Shown: positions 9,626 through 18,425 of the stretch, one piece after another
Position numbering within the stretch: position 1 is the stretch's first letter
How the letters are laid out: each line of letters opens with the position of its first letter
Origin: Anabaena cylindrica PCC 7122
Lineage (GTDB): Bacteria; Cyanobacteriota; Cyanobacteriia; Cyanobacteriales; Nostocaceae
Assembly: GCF_000317695.1 (NCBI RefSeq)
Contig: NC_019771.1
Span: 5,508,001 to 5,572,000 of the forward strand
Direction of reading: 5' to 3'
Length of the DNA stretch: 64,000 bases
Program-made: the position numbers and the translations under genes
Notes under the pieces: generated by a model
Seen by the model: the letters and a program-made list of their open reading frames with translations, nothing else
The model's database searches: none
Told to the model about the DNA's origin: nothing

Positions 9626-10561
9626 CTATCCTTGCCAGCCAAATGCGATCGCTAATAAGATAGAAATACCGAAGGCTAATCTGTACCAGACGAAAACCAT
9701 TGTGTTTTTGGTTTGTAAATACCGGATTAGAAATGCAATTGATAGGTAGGAAAAGATAAAGGTTGAAATAATCCCGACAATTAACAGTAAAACAATGTTA
9801 TTTGGCAACTCTTGAGCTTGAAATAGCTTAAATATTTTCAGACTTTTATAAAGGGTGGCAATTGTCAGGGTGGGAAATCCTAACAAAAATGAAAACTTTG
9901 CTGCTGTTTCTCTCTCTAAGCCTAAAAATAAGGCAGTTGTCAATGTAGAACCAGAACGAGAAACGCCGGGAATTAAAGCTAGAGTTTGTCCTAACCCTAC
10001 TAAAATACCATCTCTAATTTGTAATGAATCAAATCCTCGCTTGCGAGTGCCAATTTTTTCGGCTAAACCTAGTAAAATCGCCATGACGACTGACATTATA
10101 GCAATAATTAATGCACTATCAGGTAAAACGTCTTTTAAAAGAAAGCCAATAGTTAATGCCGGCATTGTTCCAACTGCAATACCTACAGTAATTTTCCATT
10201 CTTCCCGTTCCCAGTCTTTATCCTTGAGTGTTTTGATTGCACCTTTAAGAATACTAGAAATCAGCTTCCAAAAATACCATAAAATTGCGATAACACTACC
10301 AAATTGAATGGCATCAACAAAATCTTTAGAACCTAGTTCTTTCCAAGCAAATACTTTGGTGACAATTAATAGATGTGCGGTGCTACTAATCGGTAAAAAC
10401 TCGGTAATACCTTGCACAATACCGAGAATGAATGCTTGCATTAGTCCTTGAACAAGGTTGACTCCATTAGTTGCCGCTTCACTAGGTACTTCTACTTGTA
10501 AAATTTGCCACCATACAGGGAATAGTAAGTCTATACTGTCTGTTGCCAAGATTATCGCCAT
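9626..10561 (-). CDS. uppP: Undecaprenyl-diphosphatase UppP (BacA)
   Basis: A 311-aa polytopic membrane protein that dephosphorylates undecaprenyl diphosphate, recycling the lipid carrier for peptidoglycan and surface polysaccharides. The two family signatures are present: GIVQGITEFLPISSTAHL at about residues 48-65 and the GVSRSGSTLTTALFLGL stretch at about 199-215, with catalytic Glu and Arg in these segments. About eight membrane helices can be drawn. The protein has roughly 40 residues before the conserved core, so translation might begin at the internal Met just before QAFILGIVQ. The ATG at 10561 is kept because N-terminal extensions are common in cyanobacterial members. Divergent from the DUF3120 gene. 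Confidence 0.95.
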   Translation of the reverse strand: MAIILATDSIDLLFPVWWQILQVEVPSEAATNGVNLVQGLMQAFILGIVQGITEFLPISSTAHLLIVTKVFAWKELGSKDFVDAIQFGSVIAILWYFWKLISSILKGAIKTLKDKDWEREEWKITVGIAVGTMPALTIGFLLKDVLPDSALIIAIMSVVMAILLGLAEKIGTRKRGFDSLQIRDGILVGLGQTLALIPGVSRSGSTLTTALFLGLERETAAKFSFLLGFPTLTIATLYKSLKIFKLFQAQELPNNIVLLLIVGIISTFIFSYLSIAFLIRYLQTKNTMVFVWYRLAFGISILLAIAFGWQG

Positions 10562-10748
10562 TTACCATGCTCCCAAAATGAATAAATAACTTGAGAAAAT
10601 TATCCAACTTTACCTGCTTCTCGTCATTTATTCCGGGCAACATCCTTAGAGATGAACAAATTTAAAGTATAATCAAGATGCCCCCCAGGGGGATTTTAGA
10701 GTATGATACTTTATGATAAGTAAAGTTTAGTAACAAATATTAAAAATT

Positions 10749-11516
10749 TTGATTAATAATACATTGTCCTCTTACACCACTAATAATACTGATTTGCACA
10801 CCACTGACACCGGGTACGGGGGAATCAAGGAGCTAGAGTCTACTCTATCGTTATCGGCTTCTTTTCCCGCTGCCATCTCTAGGAAGCAAACTTGGCTAGT
10901 GTTTGCAGCAGCGATGTTTTTGGTAACAGTACCTGTATTTATAGAAGCGCCGTTAGTGCGATCGCTCCCCAACGTTAGTTTAGTAATGACAGGATTTTGG
11001 GTTTGGCTGAGTTTGACATTAATGTCACGTCCGCAAACCTACATTTGGGGGGATTTACTCCTAGGATTTAGCTGGAGTTGGTTAACAGGAGCAATTTACT
11101 GGGGCTGGTTACGGTGGGAACCCCTATGGCACTTACCCATAGAATCTATCGGACTACCCTTTGCTATCTGGTGTTTGTGGCGAAATTGGGGCAAAGTCGG
11201 GAACTGGTTTTATTTAGGTTCTCTATTCGGCACAGTTTTAACCGACGTGTATTTTTATTTAGTGGATTTAATGCCCTATTGGCGACAAATTATGAGAACA
11301 GATACCGCTGGAGCTTCACAAATCTTAAAAAATGCTTTAGCACAAGTCCTAACGCCTTGGGGAGAAACCTGGGCAATCATTCTCGCCCTAGCGTTGTTAA
11401 CAGTCGGAATTGTCTCTTTGGGTAAAACACAATGGCACTGGTACGCCTTTAGTGGAGCAGTTTTGAGTACAATCTTAGTAGATAGTCTGTTTTTATTAGC
11501 AGCGGTTTTCGCCTAA
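10749..11516 (+). CDS. DUF3120 family cyanobacterial membrane protein
   Basis: A 255-aa protein with about five to six hydrophobic segments, and conserved stretches such as FIEAPLVRSLP and PYWRQIMRTDTAGA. It matches the cyanobacterial DUF3120 family, whose function is unknown. The start is uncertain. An in-frame stop lies at 10731-10733 and no ATG occurs before the conserved region, so translation probably begins at TTG 10749 (or TTG in the next few codons). The N-terminal ~35 residues are polar and may be untranslated. It is divergent from uppP across a 187-base spacer. Confidence 0.75.
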   Translation: MINNTLSSYTTNNTDLHTTDTGYGGIKELESTLSLSASFPAAISRKQTWLVFAAAMFLVTVPVFIEAPLVRSLPNVSLVMTGFWVWLSLTLMSRPQTYIWGDLLLGFSWSWLTGAIYWGWLRWEPLWHLPIESIGLPFAIWCLWRNWGKVGNWFYLGSLFGTVLTDVYFYLVDLMPYWRQIMRTDTAGASQILKNALAQVLTPWGETWAIILALALLTVGIVSLGKTQWHWYAFSGAVLSTILVDSLFLLAAVFA

Positions 11517-11889
11517 ATTTATCAAACAAACTTTAAGAAACGCACAACATAAAAATTACAGATAAATTTGTAAAATTCAAACCCCAGAGCCGTAAATTTG
11601 TGGATATTAACTAAATTTGCACAGAAGTTATCCATTATATCGGCAGGTTAGTATTCCGAATCAGCGATGGGTACTTCACTAAGCTGTATATTAGTTTCTG
11701 ATGACTGCTGTGTGTTGATTTAGCTATCAGCTATCAACCAAAGGATGAGGTCAGAACAAATAAGTACCCGATCAGCCTCCAGAGTCACCAGCGGGGTTGA
11801 ATTTGTACTCCATACCTCTGAACTTTAGCCCACAGTTGACGGCTTCTAGCTAAAAGCGTTGATTTATGTTTGATGGAAAGAGGTAGAAA
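11517..11889. other. Intergenic region upstream of psbU
   Basis: About 370 bases with no coding signal that I can support. It should contain the psbU promoter. The only element I would point to is the purine-rich AAAGAGG just before the psbU ATG, which serves as the ribosome binding site. Confidence 0.5.
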
Positions 11890-12321
11890 ATGGTGAAAGG
11901 ATTAGTACGTTTATTAACAGTGTTTAGCCTGTTGCTAGGCAGTTGGGGATTATTGGGAACTACTCAAATCGCCCAAGCTGCAAGTTTTAGCAATGTTACT
12001 TTGTTTCAAGTCCCAGTTTTGGCAATTTCACGTCAAAATCGGGCAGATGCCAAGCTAGGAACGGAATTTGGTAAAAAAATTGATTTGAATAATACCAATA
12101 TTGCCGCTTTCCAACAATATCCGGGGTTATATCCCACTCTGGCCAAGAAAATTATCAGCAATGCTCCCTACCAAAAAGTAGAGGATGTATTGAATCTACC
12201 AGGATTGAGCGAGAGTCAAAAATCCAGACTGCAAGCCAATTTTGATAACTTTACCGTCACCGAATACGAGCCTAACTTCAATGAAGGAGACGATCGCATT
12301 AACAACGGTATTTATAGATAA
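11890..12321 (+). CDS. psbU: Photosystem II 12 kDa extrinsic protein PsbU
   Basis: A 143-aa precursor of the lumenal PSII extrinsic protein that stabilises the oxygen-evolving manganese cluster together with PsbO and PsbV. A signal peptide of about 30 residues is seen: positive MVKGLVR, hydrophobic core, then AQAAS as the likely cleavage site. The mature part carries the helix-hairpin-helix-like region characteristic of PsbU (IDLNNTNIAAFQQYPGLYP, then VEDVLNLPGLSESQK) and a conserved tail ending near INNGIYR. Length fits the family. AAAGAGG about 7 bases upstream supports the ATG. It is followed by repeat DNA, so probably monocistronic. Confidence 0.97.
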   Translation: MVKGLVRLLTVFSLLLGSWGLLGTTQIAQAASFSNVTLFQVPVLAISRQNRADAKLGTEFGKKIDLNNTNIAAFQQYPGLYPTLAKKIISNAPYQKVEDVLNLPGLSESQKSRLQANFDNFTVTEYEPNFNEGDDRINNGIYR

Positions 12322-12452
12322 CTAAATGGGATTGGGGACTGGGAATTGGGAATTGGGGACTGGGGACTGAGGAAAATGATTTAGATACTTTTTTCCATTA
12401 CCATTATCCATTACCCATTACCCACTACCCCTTACCCATTAACCATTACCTA
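12322..12452. repeat. Low-complexity intergenic repeats between psbU and nadB
   Basis: GGGGACTGGGAATTGGGAATTG-type G/T repeats are followed by CCATTACCCATTACCC-type C/T repeats that reach the nadB start. The G-rich and C-rich halves are partly complementary and could pair in RNA. Confidence 0.75.
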
Positions 12453-14120
12453 ATGTCTCAAATAGATATTCCTAGCCAATTTGATGTTTTAGTAGTCGGT
12501 GCAGGTGCTGCTGGACTATACACCGCATTGTGTCTACCAGATTCCTTACGAGTCGGCTTGATTACTAAAGAAACAGTTACCTTATCAGCCAGTGATTGGG
12601 CCCAAGGTGGCATTGCCGCAGCCGTATCCCCAGAAGATTCTCCCCAGCTGCACATTGAAGACACATTGAAAGCAGGAGCAGGTTTATGTGATATCGAAGC
12701 TGTAGAATTTTTAGCTGAAAATGCTCCTAGCTGTATTGAATCATTAGTTAACTTGGGTGTAGCCTTTGACCGTCATGGTAGTTCCTTAGCTTTCACCCTA
12801 GAAGCAGCTCATTCTCGTCCTCGTGTTCTTCACGCCGCAGATACTACAGGTAGGGAAGTAACTACCACTCTTGCAGCCCAAGTACTACACCGCCACAATA
12901 TCCAAATTATCCAGCAAGCCCTAGCTCTGAGCTTATGGATAGAGCCAGAAACAGGTCGCTGTCAGGGAATTAGTCTGTTTTATCAAGGACAAGTTACATG
13001 GGTCAGGGCTGGTGCTGTAGTTTTAGCTACAGGTGGCGGCGGTCAAGTATTTGCCCAAACCACTAATCCAGCCGTCAGTACAGGTGATGGTGTAGCGATC
13101 GCTTGGCGGGCTGGTGCTATCCTTAGAGATTTAGAATTTGTCCAATTTCATCCCACTGCGCTCACTAAACCAGGACGCTTTTTGATTAGCGAAGCTGTAC
13201 GCGGTGAAGGAGCGCATCTAATTGATAATGAAGGGCGACGTTTTGCTTTTGACTACCATCCAGCCGGAGAACTTGCACCGCGAGATGTGGTGAGTAGAGC
13301 TATTTTCAGTCATTTGCAAAATACAGCCGTTGATCTAGCCACAGCCCATGTCTGGTTAGATATGCGCTCCATTCCCCCGGAAAAAATTCGCCATCGGTTT
13401 CCCAACATTATTCAAGTTTGTCAGCATTCGGGTATTGATGTCTTTAATGAACCTGTTCCTGTAGCCCCTGCTGCTCATTACTGGATGGGTGGTATTTTGA
13501 CAGATTTGATGAATCGTACCAATATCCCTGGTTTGTACGCTGTGGGCGAAACTGCTAGTACTGGAGTGCATGGAGCTAATCGCCTTGCGAGTAATTCTCT
13601 GTTGGAATGTATTGTTTTTGGGGCGCAGATGGCCGATGTTGAAAATGAATTATTAAGCGCAAATCAAATCCCAGCGGAATCTATATCGAATCCATTATCT
13701 TGTGTTTTTTCTGCCAGCGAGTGGCAAAATCAACAGGAATATCTAGCAGCAATAAGAGAAAAACTACCGCGTTTAGTTTGGCAAAGTGCGGGCATTTGTC
13801 GAGAAGAATCTGGTTTAGAAAGTGCGATCGCTACAATTGAGTCTTGGCAACAAGATTTCACTAACTTACCTTTGAGTCAATTCTTGCAAAGTTTACGCCC
13901 CACAGAATCAGCCAATTTCAATCTCCCGAATATTGATCAGCAATTGCGACTTTGGGCAGAAACACGCAATTTGTTAGATGTAGCTTACCTAATTCTCAAA
14001 AGTGCCGCTTTTAGAACCGAAAGCAGGGGTGGACACTACCGTCTAGATTATCCCCAACCAAATCTAAATTGGCAAGTTCACACAATTGTGCAGAATCGTA
14101 GTTGGTGGAAATCTCACTAA
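12453..14120 (+). CDS. nadB: L-aspartate oxidase NadB
   Basis: A 555-aa flavoprotein that oxidises L-aspartate to iminoaspartate, the first step of de novo NAD synthesis (NadA and NadC follow). The FAD-binding dinucleotide motif VGAGAAGLYTAL sits near the N-terminus, followed by SDWAQGGIAAA, HAADTTGREV, QFHPTAL and HYWMGGI. These are the hallmarks of the fumarate-reductase/succinate-dehydrogenase flavoprotein superfamily, and the GGIAAA/HAADTTG pattern places it in NadB. The C-terminal helical domain is present. Length is normal. No nadA or nadC is nearby. It is single-standing on this strand. Confidence 0.95.
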   Translation: MSQIDIPSQFDVLVVGAGAAGLYTALCLPDSLRVGLITKETVTLSASDWAQGGIAAAVSPEDSPQLHIEDTLKAGAGLCDIEAVEFLAENAPSCIESLVNLGVAFDRHGSSLAFTLEAAHSRPRVLHAADTTGREVTTTLAAQVLHRHNIQIIQQALALSLWIEPETGRCQGISLFYQGQVTWVRAGAVVLATGGGGQVFAQTTNPAVSTGDGVAIAWRAGAILRDLEFVQFHPTALTKPGRFLISEAVRGEGAHLIDNEGRRFAFDYHPAGELAPRDVVSRAIFSHLQNTAVDLATAHVWLDMRSIPPEKIRHRFPNIIQVCQHSGIDVFNEPVPVAPAAHYWMGGILTDLMNRTNIPGLYAVGETASTGVHGANRLASNSLLECIVFGAQMADVENELLSANQIPAESISNPLSCVFSASEWQNQQEYLAAIREKLPRLVWQSAGICREESGLESAIATIESWQQDFTNLPLSQFLQSLRPTESANFNLPNIDQQLRLWAETRNLLDVAYLILKSAAFRTESRGGHYRLDYPQPNLNWQVHTIVQNRSWWKSH

Positions 14121-14176
14121 GATATCATCTAGATTTTACATACTCTTTTTTCTACAAGGTAGAATATTAACTCATT

Positions 14177-14443
14177 TTAACGCGTCCCGCTACCATGTTG
14201 ACTGTCAGGCGCACCATAGTCTGGTGGACTATACATATCTATGTCTAGAGCAAACTCATTCGCTCCTTGAGTTTTGGTGCGTGGGCTTTCTGTGTCACTA
14301 AAATCATGAACAATAAAGCTATGAAAGATTTTTTTCACCTCTGTCATATTGGGTATTAGTATGACAGCACTGACTATACATAAGACCACAATACTTGTGA
14401 TTTTTAAATTAGTCTCAAAGCACTTTATCTTACTGACTAGCAT
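14177..14443 (-). CDS. Small secreted/membrane peptide ending in a GSGTR tail
   Basis: An 88-aa protein. Residues about 13-31 are strongly hydrophobic (signal peptide or single TM helix). The C-terminal part is polar and ends in PPDYGAPDSQHGSGTR. Cyanobacterial proteins, including the DUF928 family, often contain a similar PP(D/N)xGxPxxxxGxGTR stretch, so I read this as a real small gene and not a chance frame. Function unknown. It might be an exported peptide of which only the tail is conserved. The ATG at 14443 is followed by a credible basic N-region. It is convergent with nadB. Confidence 0.55.
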   Translation of the reverse strand: MLVSKIKCFETNLKITSIVVLCIVSAVILIPNMTEVKKIFHSFIVHDFSDTESPRTKTQGANEFALDIDMYSPPDYGAPDSQHGSGTR

Positions 14444-14865
14444 ATAAATGCATTCTGCCTCTTTTCGGTGTCTACTGTAGACTGAGTGGGTTATTCGGAC
14501 AAAATCAAAGCTTTTTATAGTTAGTTATTGTTAGCAATTCACTACTGAACTGAAAATTAGCTTTCTCCTCAGCTTTGGAAATATTGTTGTTGAATAACAT
14601 ACTCTCAATTAAGAAATATTCCTTATATGATATTTGAATCATCGCTCCAGAGATGGATATTCCCCATATTATTTAGGCATAAATTAAGCATTTGGTTTAT
14701 TTTTAACCAAAGCTTAACTTTTTTCTGTGGAAACACTCAAACTACTCCATCAAAACTTACAAGAAGTTAGAAAATATTATTAGTTGTTACTTAAATTATT
14801 AATTTACAAAAGTATAAAACTTAAATTCGTGCTTAATTCTAACAAAATTGAGTGCATTTAATTTT
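14444..14865. other. A/T-rich intergenic region
   Basis: About 420 bases between the small peptide gene and the diguanylate cyclase. It should hold the promoter of the peptide gene. No gene, repeat or RNA family that I can support is visible. Confidence 0.5.
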
Positions 14866-17094
14866 TTACTCAGCATTCATAACTGTTTCAGTAAACTCGT
14901 AACGATTTTTACCAAGATGTTTAGCCTGGTACATTGCTGTATCTGCTTGCTTAATCAAATCTTCACTATTTTGGCTGTTAGTTGGGTAGATACTGATGCC
15001 AATACTGGCAGAAACTGTGGTAGTATGCCCATCTAGAACAATTGGCTCAGTTATCACACTTAAAAGCTTTTCAGCCACCTTCGCAGCTATTTGGAAGTTA
15101 GAAATAGCGCGTAAAATCACAGTAAATTCATCACCACCCAAACGAGAAACTGTATCACTCGTGCGTAATGAACTATTTAGACGTTGGGCAATAATTACCA
15201 ACAAGCGATCGCCGATTTCATGACCCAATGTATCATTTACCTCCTTAAAGCCATCTAAATCAATAAACAGCAATCCTAACATGAGATGATTAGTTTGTGA
15301 CCAATTTAGCGATTCATCAAGTTGTTCCAGAAAAAATTTACGATTAGATAGACCAGTTAGAGAATCATGGTAAGCTAATTGACGCAAATGATTTTCTTGA
15401 AGTTTTAAAGCATAATTGGAATGGGACAAATCAGCAGCAGTGCGTTTAAGTTGTTCTTCAATTTTTTTACTTTGAGTGATATCTCTAATAATTCCAACTA
15501 AAAAGAAATTACCAGCAGCGTCTTTGTGCAGGGATCGCTTAGTAGCAATCAAGTAAGTCTTACCATTAGCATTAGTCAATTCTTCTTCATGTTCCTGGGG
15601 TTGCTGAGTCTGAAACACAATATCATCTTGCTTGCGAAATATATCAGCTTCATGTTGAGGAAAAAAGTTATAATCTAACTTTTCTATTAATAAATTATAT
15701 GAATAACCAATAAATCGACAATAGGCTTCGTTTAAAACAATCAACTGATGTTGTTGATTTTTCACAAAAATAGGATCAGGAATTGCATTGATAATTTGAT
15801 GCAAAAACTCTTTAGAACGTTTTAATTCTTGTTGTATATAATTAATGTGAAAAATCATAGCAATAGCTGAACTGCTAAAAGTCAACCATGCTGGAATAAT
15901 GGGTATCCACCAACCACTTAAAAAAGCCAGATAAACAGTTAGATTTAAAGCAAACCCAGATAGTAAAAATATGAATACACTCTTTTTTGGTTGGCGGATT
16001 TGCCAGATGATAAGCATTCCGATCAAAGACCAAATAAAAATCCACAAATTTTCTATATAATCAGGACAGACTTTGAGTAATGGTCGTCCTTGCAGAGCAG
16101 CAGAAATTAATTCATTGATAAAATAAGCTTGCAGTTGGACACCAGCTATCGGTTGTGCCGCACTTGTATCCATGAGATGGCTAGAGTAAGGAATAAACAC
16201 AAAATCCTGGAGACTGGGTGCAGTAGAACCAATCAGGATAATGCGATCGCGAATCCAATCCTCTGGAATTCTCCCAGCTAATACATCCGTCAAAGAAATA
16301 TGACGATAATTACAAAGTCCAACAGATACATTATGACAACGGGGTTTAGGAAAATTAGATAAAATTTGGTAGCCTCTAGCATCAGCACCCACATAACCAC
16401 CATTGTTACTCTCAAACCGAGTGAAAACAGCCTTACCTAACTGTAAATATTGATGATTTCCTTTGGCTGTTTGAGGTGTTATTCCCTCTGACTTTAAATA
16501 TAGTAGCGCTAACTTGAGAGCAAAACTTTCATGGGCTTGATTATTAACGTGCGAATATAACAAGCTACGGCGAACTTTACCATCAGGATCATAGAGTATA
16601 TTATTAAACCCTACTTGGTTTCGCTCATTCAGTATTGATGGAGGTAAAACACTTTGTTTTTTGTTATGTGCCAATAGTTGAATACCAATCAAATTTGGTA
16701 TGCTTTTATAAGCATTTTCTAGTTTTTTGTAACCAGACTTTACAGCCAAATCTCTATAAATATCTAAGCCAATTGCACGGGGTTTGTACTCTTTTAACTT
16801 AAACAAAACCTGGGCAATGATCTCATCGGGAATTGGCCAAGAACCTACTTGACGTACAGAAGTTTCATCAATTGCTACTATAGTGATGCGTTCATCTGGC
16901 AATTCATAGGGACGTAAGCGAAAAAATTTATCTAAAGTATCTAGCTCTAAAGACTGTAATAAACCTACAGAACGCAAAATCATGACACAAATAGCAATCC
17001 ACGAAGCAATCATCAATTCTCTGCGTCCTTGATTAAGAACTTGTTTAACCTCAAATACAAGTCTCACAAGATGACTGCTTAACTGCTGATTCAT
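14866..17094 (-). CDS. CHASE2-PAS-GGDEF diguanylate cyclase
   Basis: A 742-aa membrane sensor predicted to make cyclic di-GMP. An N-terminal TM segment (about residues 27-47) precedes an extracytoplasmic CHASE2 domain (about 50-335, with IVAIDETSVRQVGSWP and RAIGLDIYRDL). Three further TM helices lie at about 345-430, then a PAS/PAC domain (about 440-560) and a GGDEF domain (about 575-735). The active-site loop is an intact GGDEF. An RTSD sequence five residues upstream is the inhibitory RxxD I-site, so product feedback is expected. There is no EAL domain. It stands alone on its strand. The start at 17094 gives a sensible cytoplasmic N-terminus. Confidence 0.92.
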   Translation of the reverse strand: MNQQLSSHLVRLVFEVKQVLNQGRRELMIASWIAICVMILRSVGLLQSLELDTLDKFFRLRPYELPDERITIVAIDETSVRQVGSWPIPDEIIAQVLFKLKEYKPRAIGLDIYRDLAVKSGYKKLENAYKSIPNLIGIQLLAHNKKQSVLPPSILNERNQVGFNNILYDPDGKVRRSLLYSHVNNQAHESFALKLALLYLKSEGITPQTAKGNHQYLQLGKAVFTRFESNNGGYVGADARGYQILSNFPKPRCHNVSVGLCNYRHISLTDVLAGRIPEDWIRDRIILIGSTAPSLQDFVFIPYSSHLMDTSAAQPIAGVQLQAYFINELISAALQGRPLLKVCPDYIENLWIFIWSLIGMLIIWQIRQPKKSVFIFLLSGFALNLTVYLAFLSGWWIPIIPAWLTFSSSAIAMIFHINYIQQELKRSKEFLHQIINAIPDPIFVKNQQHQLIVLNEAYCRFIGYSYNLLIEKLDYNFFPQHEADIFRKQDDIVFQTQQPQEHEEELTNANGKTYLIATKRSLHKDAAGNFFLVGIIRDITQSKKIEEQLKRTAADLSHSNYALKLQENHLRQLAYHDSLTGLSNRKFFLEQLDESLNWSQTNHLMLGLLFIDLDGFKEVNDTLGHEIGDRLLVIIAQRLNSSLRTSDTVSRLGGDEFTVILRAISNFQIAAKVAEKLLSVITEPIVLDGHTTTVSASIGISIYPTNSQNSEDLIKQADTAMYQAKHLGKNRYEFTETVMNAE

Positions 17095-17129
17095 AAAAAC
17101 CTCGTGGGATTGTGGAAAGCGAGAATTAG

Positions 17130-17250
17130 CAGCCGGACTAATACTGTTTCACTTTAAAGTTGATAAAAATAGGCAGCAGGGGGCAGAGGGAAAGAATTAA
17201 ATACCAATGATTTGTATCAGGCTTTTCATGAAATGGTATTAGTCCGGCTG
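17130..17250. repeat. 121-bp element with 22-bp near-perfect terminal inverted repeats
   Basis: CAGCCGGACTAATAC at the left end reappears inverted as GTATTAGTCCGGCTG at the right end. The first 22 bases pair with two mismatches (17130-17151 against 17229-17250). The interior has GGCAGCAGGGGGCAGAGGG. The element could be a small MITE or a long-range hairpin between the divergent surroundings of the GGDEF gene and the VKOR gene. No clear target duplication flanks it. Confidence 0.7.
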
Positions 17251-17369
17251 AGTGTGGAATATAAAGTATATGTTAAATCCCTAGCTGAATTTATGAGCCA
17301 AGCTAGGGATAATGTAATTTATTGGCGGTGGGATGCTCCTGTAATAGTCAAGAACTGGCTACAAGTAAT

Positions 17370-18359
17370 TTATCTAAAATACTTAAAGTTTCGAGAACCT
17401 TTGTAATCAGTAATCTTTGCTAGTTCGTCTAGGTTCTGAACACCAGTATAGGTTTTACCATTGATGATCCAAGTGGGGAAACTTTGAATTTTGGCAGCTT
17501 GACATAGGTCTAGCTTTGCTTTGGGGCTGTCATTAGCACACTCTACCTTAATATTATCGTCGATAATTTTTTCAGCTTCTTGTCCAAAAAGTAACTTCTG
17601 TTCATGACAGTGGGGACACCAATAAGCGCTGTATTCTTTAGCCCCAATTTTAACAAGATGCTCTGCTAAGGCAATTTCTGATTCTCCAGATTTGGTAGTA
17701 ATTTTCCAGCCAAATTCGGGATTAGGTTCTGCTGTGGGAGTGAATGTAATTTGCTGAGGTTTGCCAGAAGTAGATTCAGCGATGTCACCAGATGGATTCA
17801 CTCCAGCATAGATGCCTAAAGTGCCAATTAGCGTCATCATCCCGATAATAATGGCCGTGAAAAATATTTGCCCAATATCTTCCCAGTCACGACCGATGAT
17901 GGTTATTACTAACATACTCAGGGAAAATAAAGCCGAGCCGATACAGTAAGGACATAAGGCTTTGATTTGGGATGCCAGTATGTACATTAAGTAACCACTG
18001 AACACTGACATTGCGATCGCACCCATTAATAGCAACCACCAAGTCAGATTTTCCAGTTGTTTACTGCTTTTGTTGTTTTCCCCTGAGTTTAATGCTAAGG
18101 GAGCAAGAGCAAATATCAGCATACTGATGTAGGCTAAAAGCCCAAACAAAGCTAATGGCTGACCAAAAACTGTTGCCCAAGGACTAGAAAGGACATCATT
18201 ACAGCCCTTAGTACCAACTTCGGCTACGCAAGCAGCACTTCTGCCGGTCAGCTTTTCAAAGGTGAGATAACCTGTGATGAGGACACCACAGCCAGCGATC
18301 GCCCCAATTAATGGACGCGACCATTTATGAATCCAAGGAGTAGAACGACGGCGAATCAT
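17370..18359 (-). CDS. VKOR-thioredoxin fusion, disulfide-forming oxidoreductase
   Basis: A 329-aa protein of the cyanobacterial/plastid VKOR type (Synechocystis Slr0565, plant LTO1). It uses quinone to drive disulfide formation in lumen or periplasm proteins. An N-terminal TM helix is followed by the loop cysteine pair (AACVAEVGTKGCNDVL), and further TM helices lead to the redox-active CPYC in ALCPYCIGS. A fifth TM precedes a thioredoxin-like domain with WCPHC and a second cysteine pair in CANDSPKAKLDLCQAAK, then the cis-Pro segment SFPTWIING. All key cysteines are present. It lies just downstream of btpA on the same strand, spaced by a heptamer repeat. Confidence 0.93.
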   Translation of the reverse strand: MIRRRSTPWIHKWSRPLIGAIAGCGVLITGYLTFEKLTGRSAACVAEVGTKGCNDVLSSPWATVFGQPLALFGLLAYISMLIFALAPLALNSGENNKSSKQLENLTWWLLLMGAIAMSVFSGYLMYILASQIKALCPYCIGSALFSLSMLVITIIGRDWEDIGQIFFTAIIIGMMTLIGTLGIYAGVNPSGDIAESTSGKPQQITFTPTAEPNPEFGWKITTKSGESEIALAEHLVKIGAKEYSAYWCPHCHEQKLLFGQEAEKIIDDNIKVECANDSPKAKLDLCQAAKIQSFPTWIINGKTYTGVQNLDELAKITDYKGSRNFKYFR

Positions 18360-18390
18360 AATTATTTAGTCAGGGGTCAGGAGAATTGTA

Positions 18391-18425
18391 ATTACGAATT
18401 ACGAATTACGAATTACGAATTACGA
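18391..18425. repeat. Heptamer tandem repeat (ATTACGA)x5
   Basis: Five perfect ATTACGA units lie between btpA and the VKOR gene and include the btpA stop codon. Such heptanucleotide repeats are characteristic of heterocystous cyanobacteria. Confidence 0.9.

Noticed and set aside
9855..10307. 150-aa frame on the plus strand opposite uppP
   Set aside because: Lies entirely within the strongly supported uppP gene on the other strand, and its composition is that of a reversed membrane protein.
14727..14783. Short frame reading VETLKLLHQNLQEVRKYY
   Set aside because: Only 18 codons, no ribosome binding site or family match. Not reported as a gene remnant.
17212..17406. 64-aa plus-strand frame
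   Set aside because: Overlaps the 3' end of the VKOR gene and the inverted-repeat element. No family resemblance.
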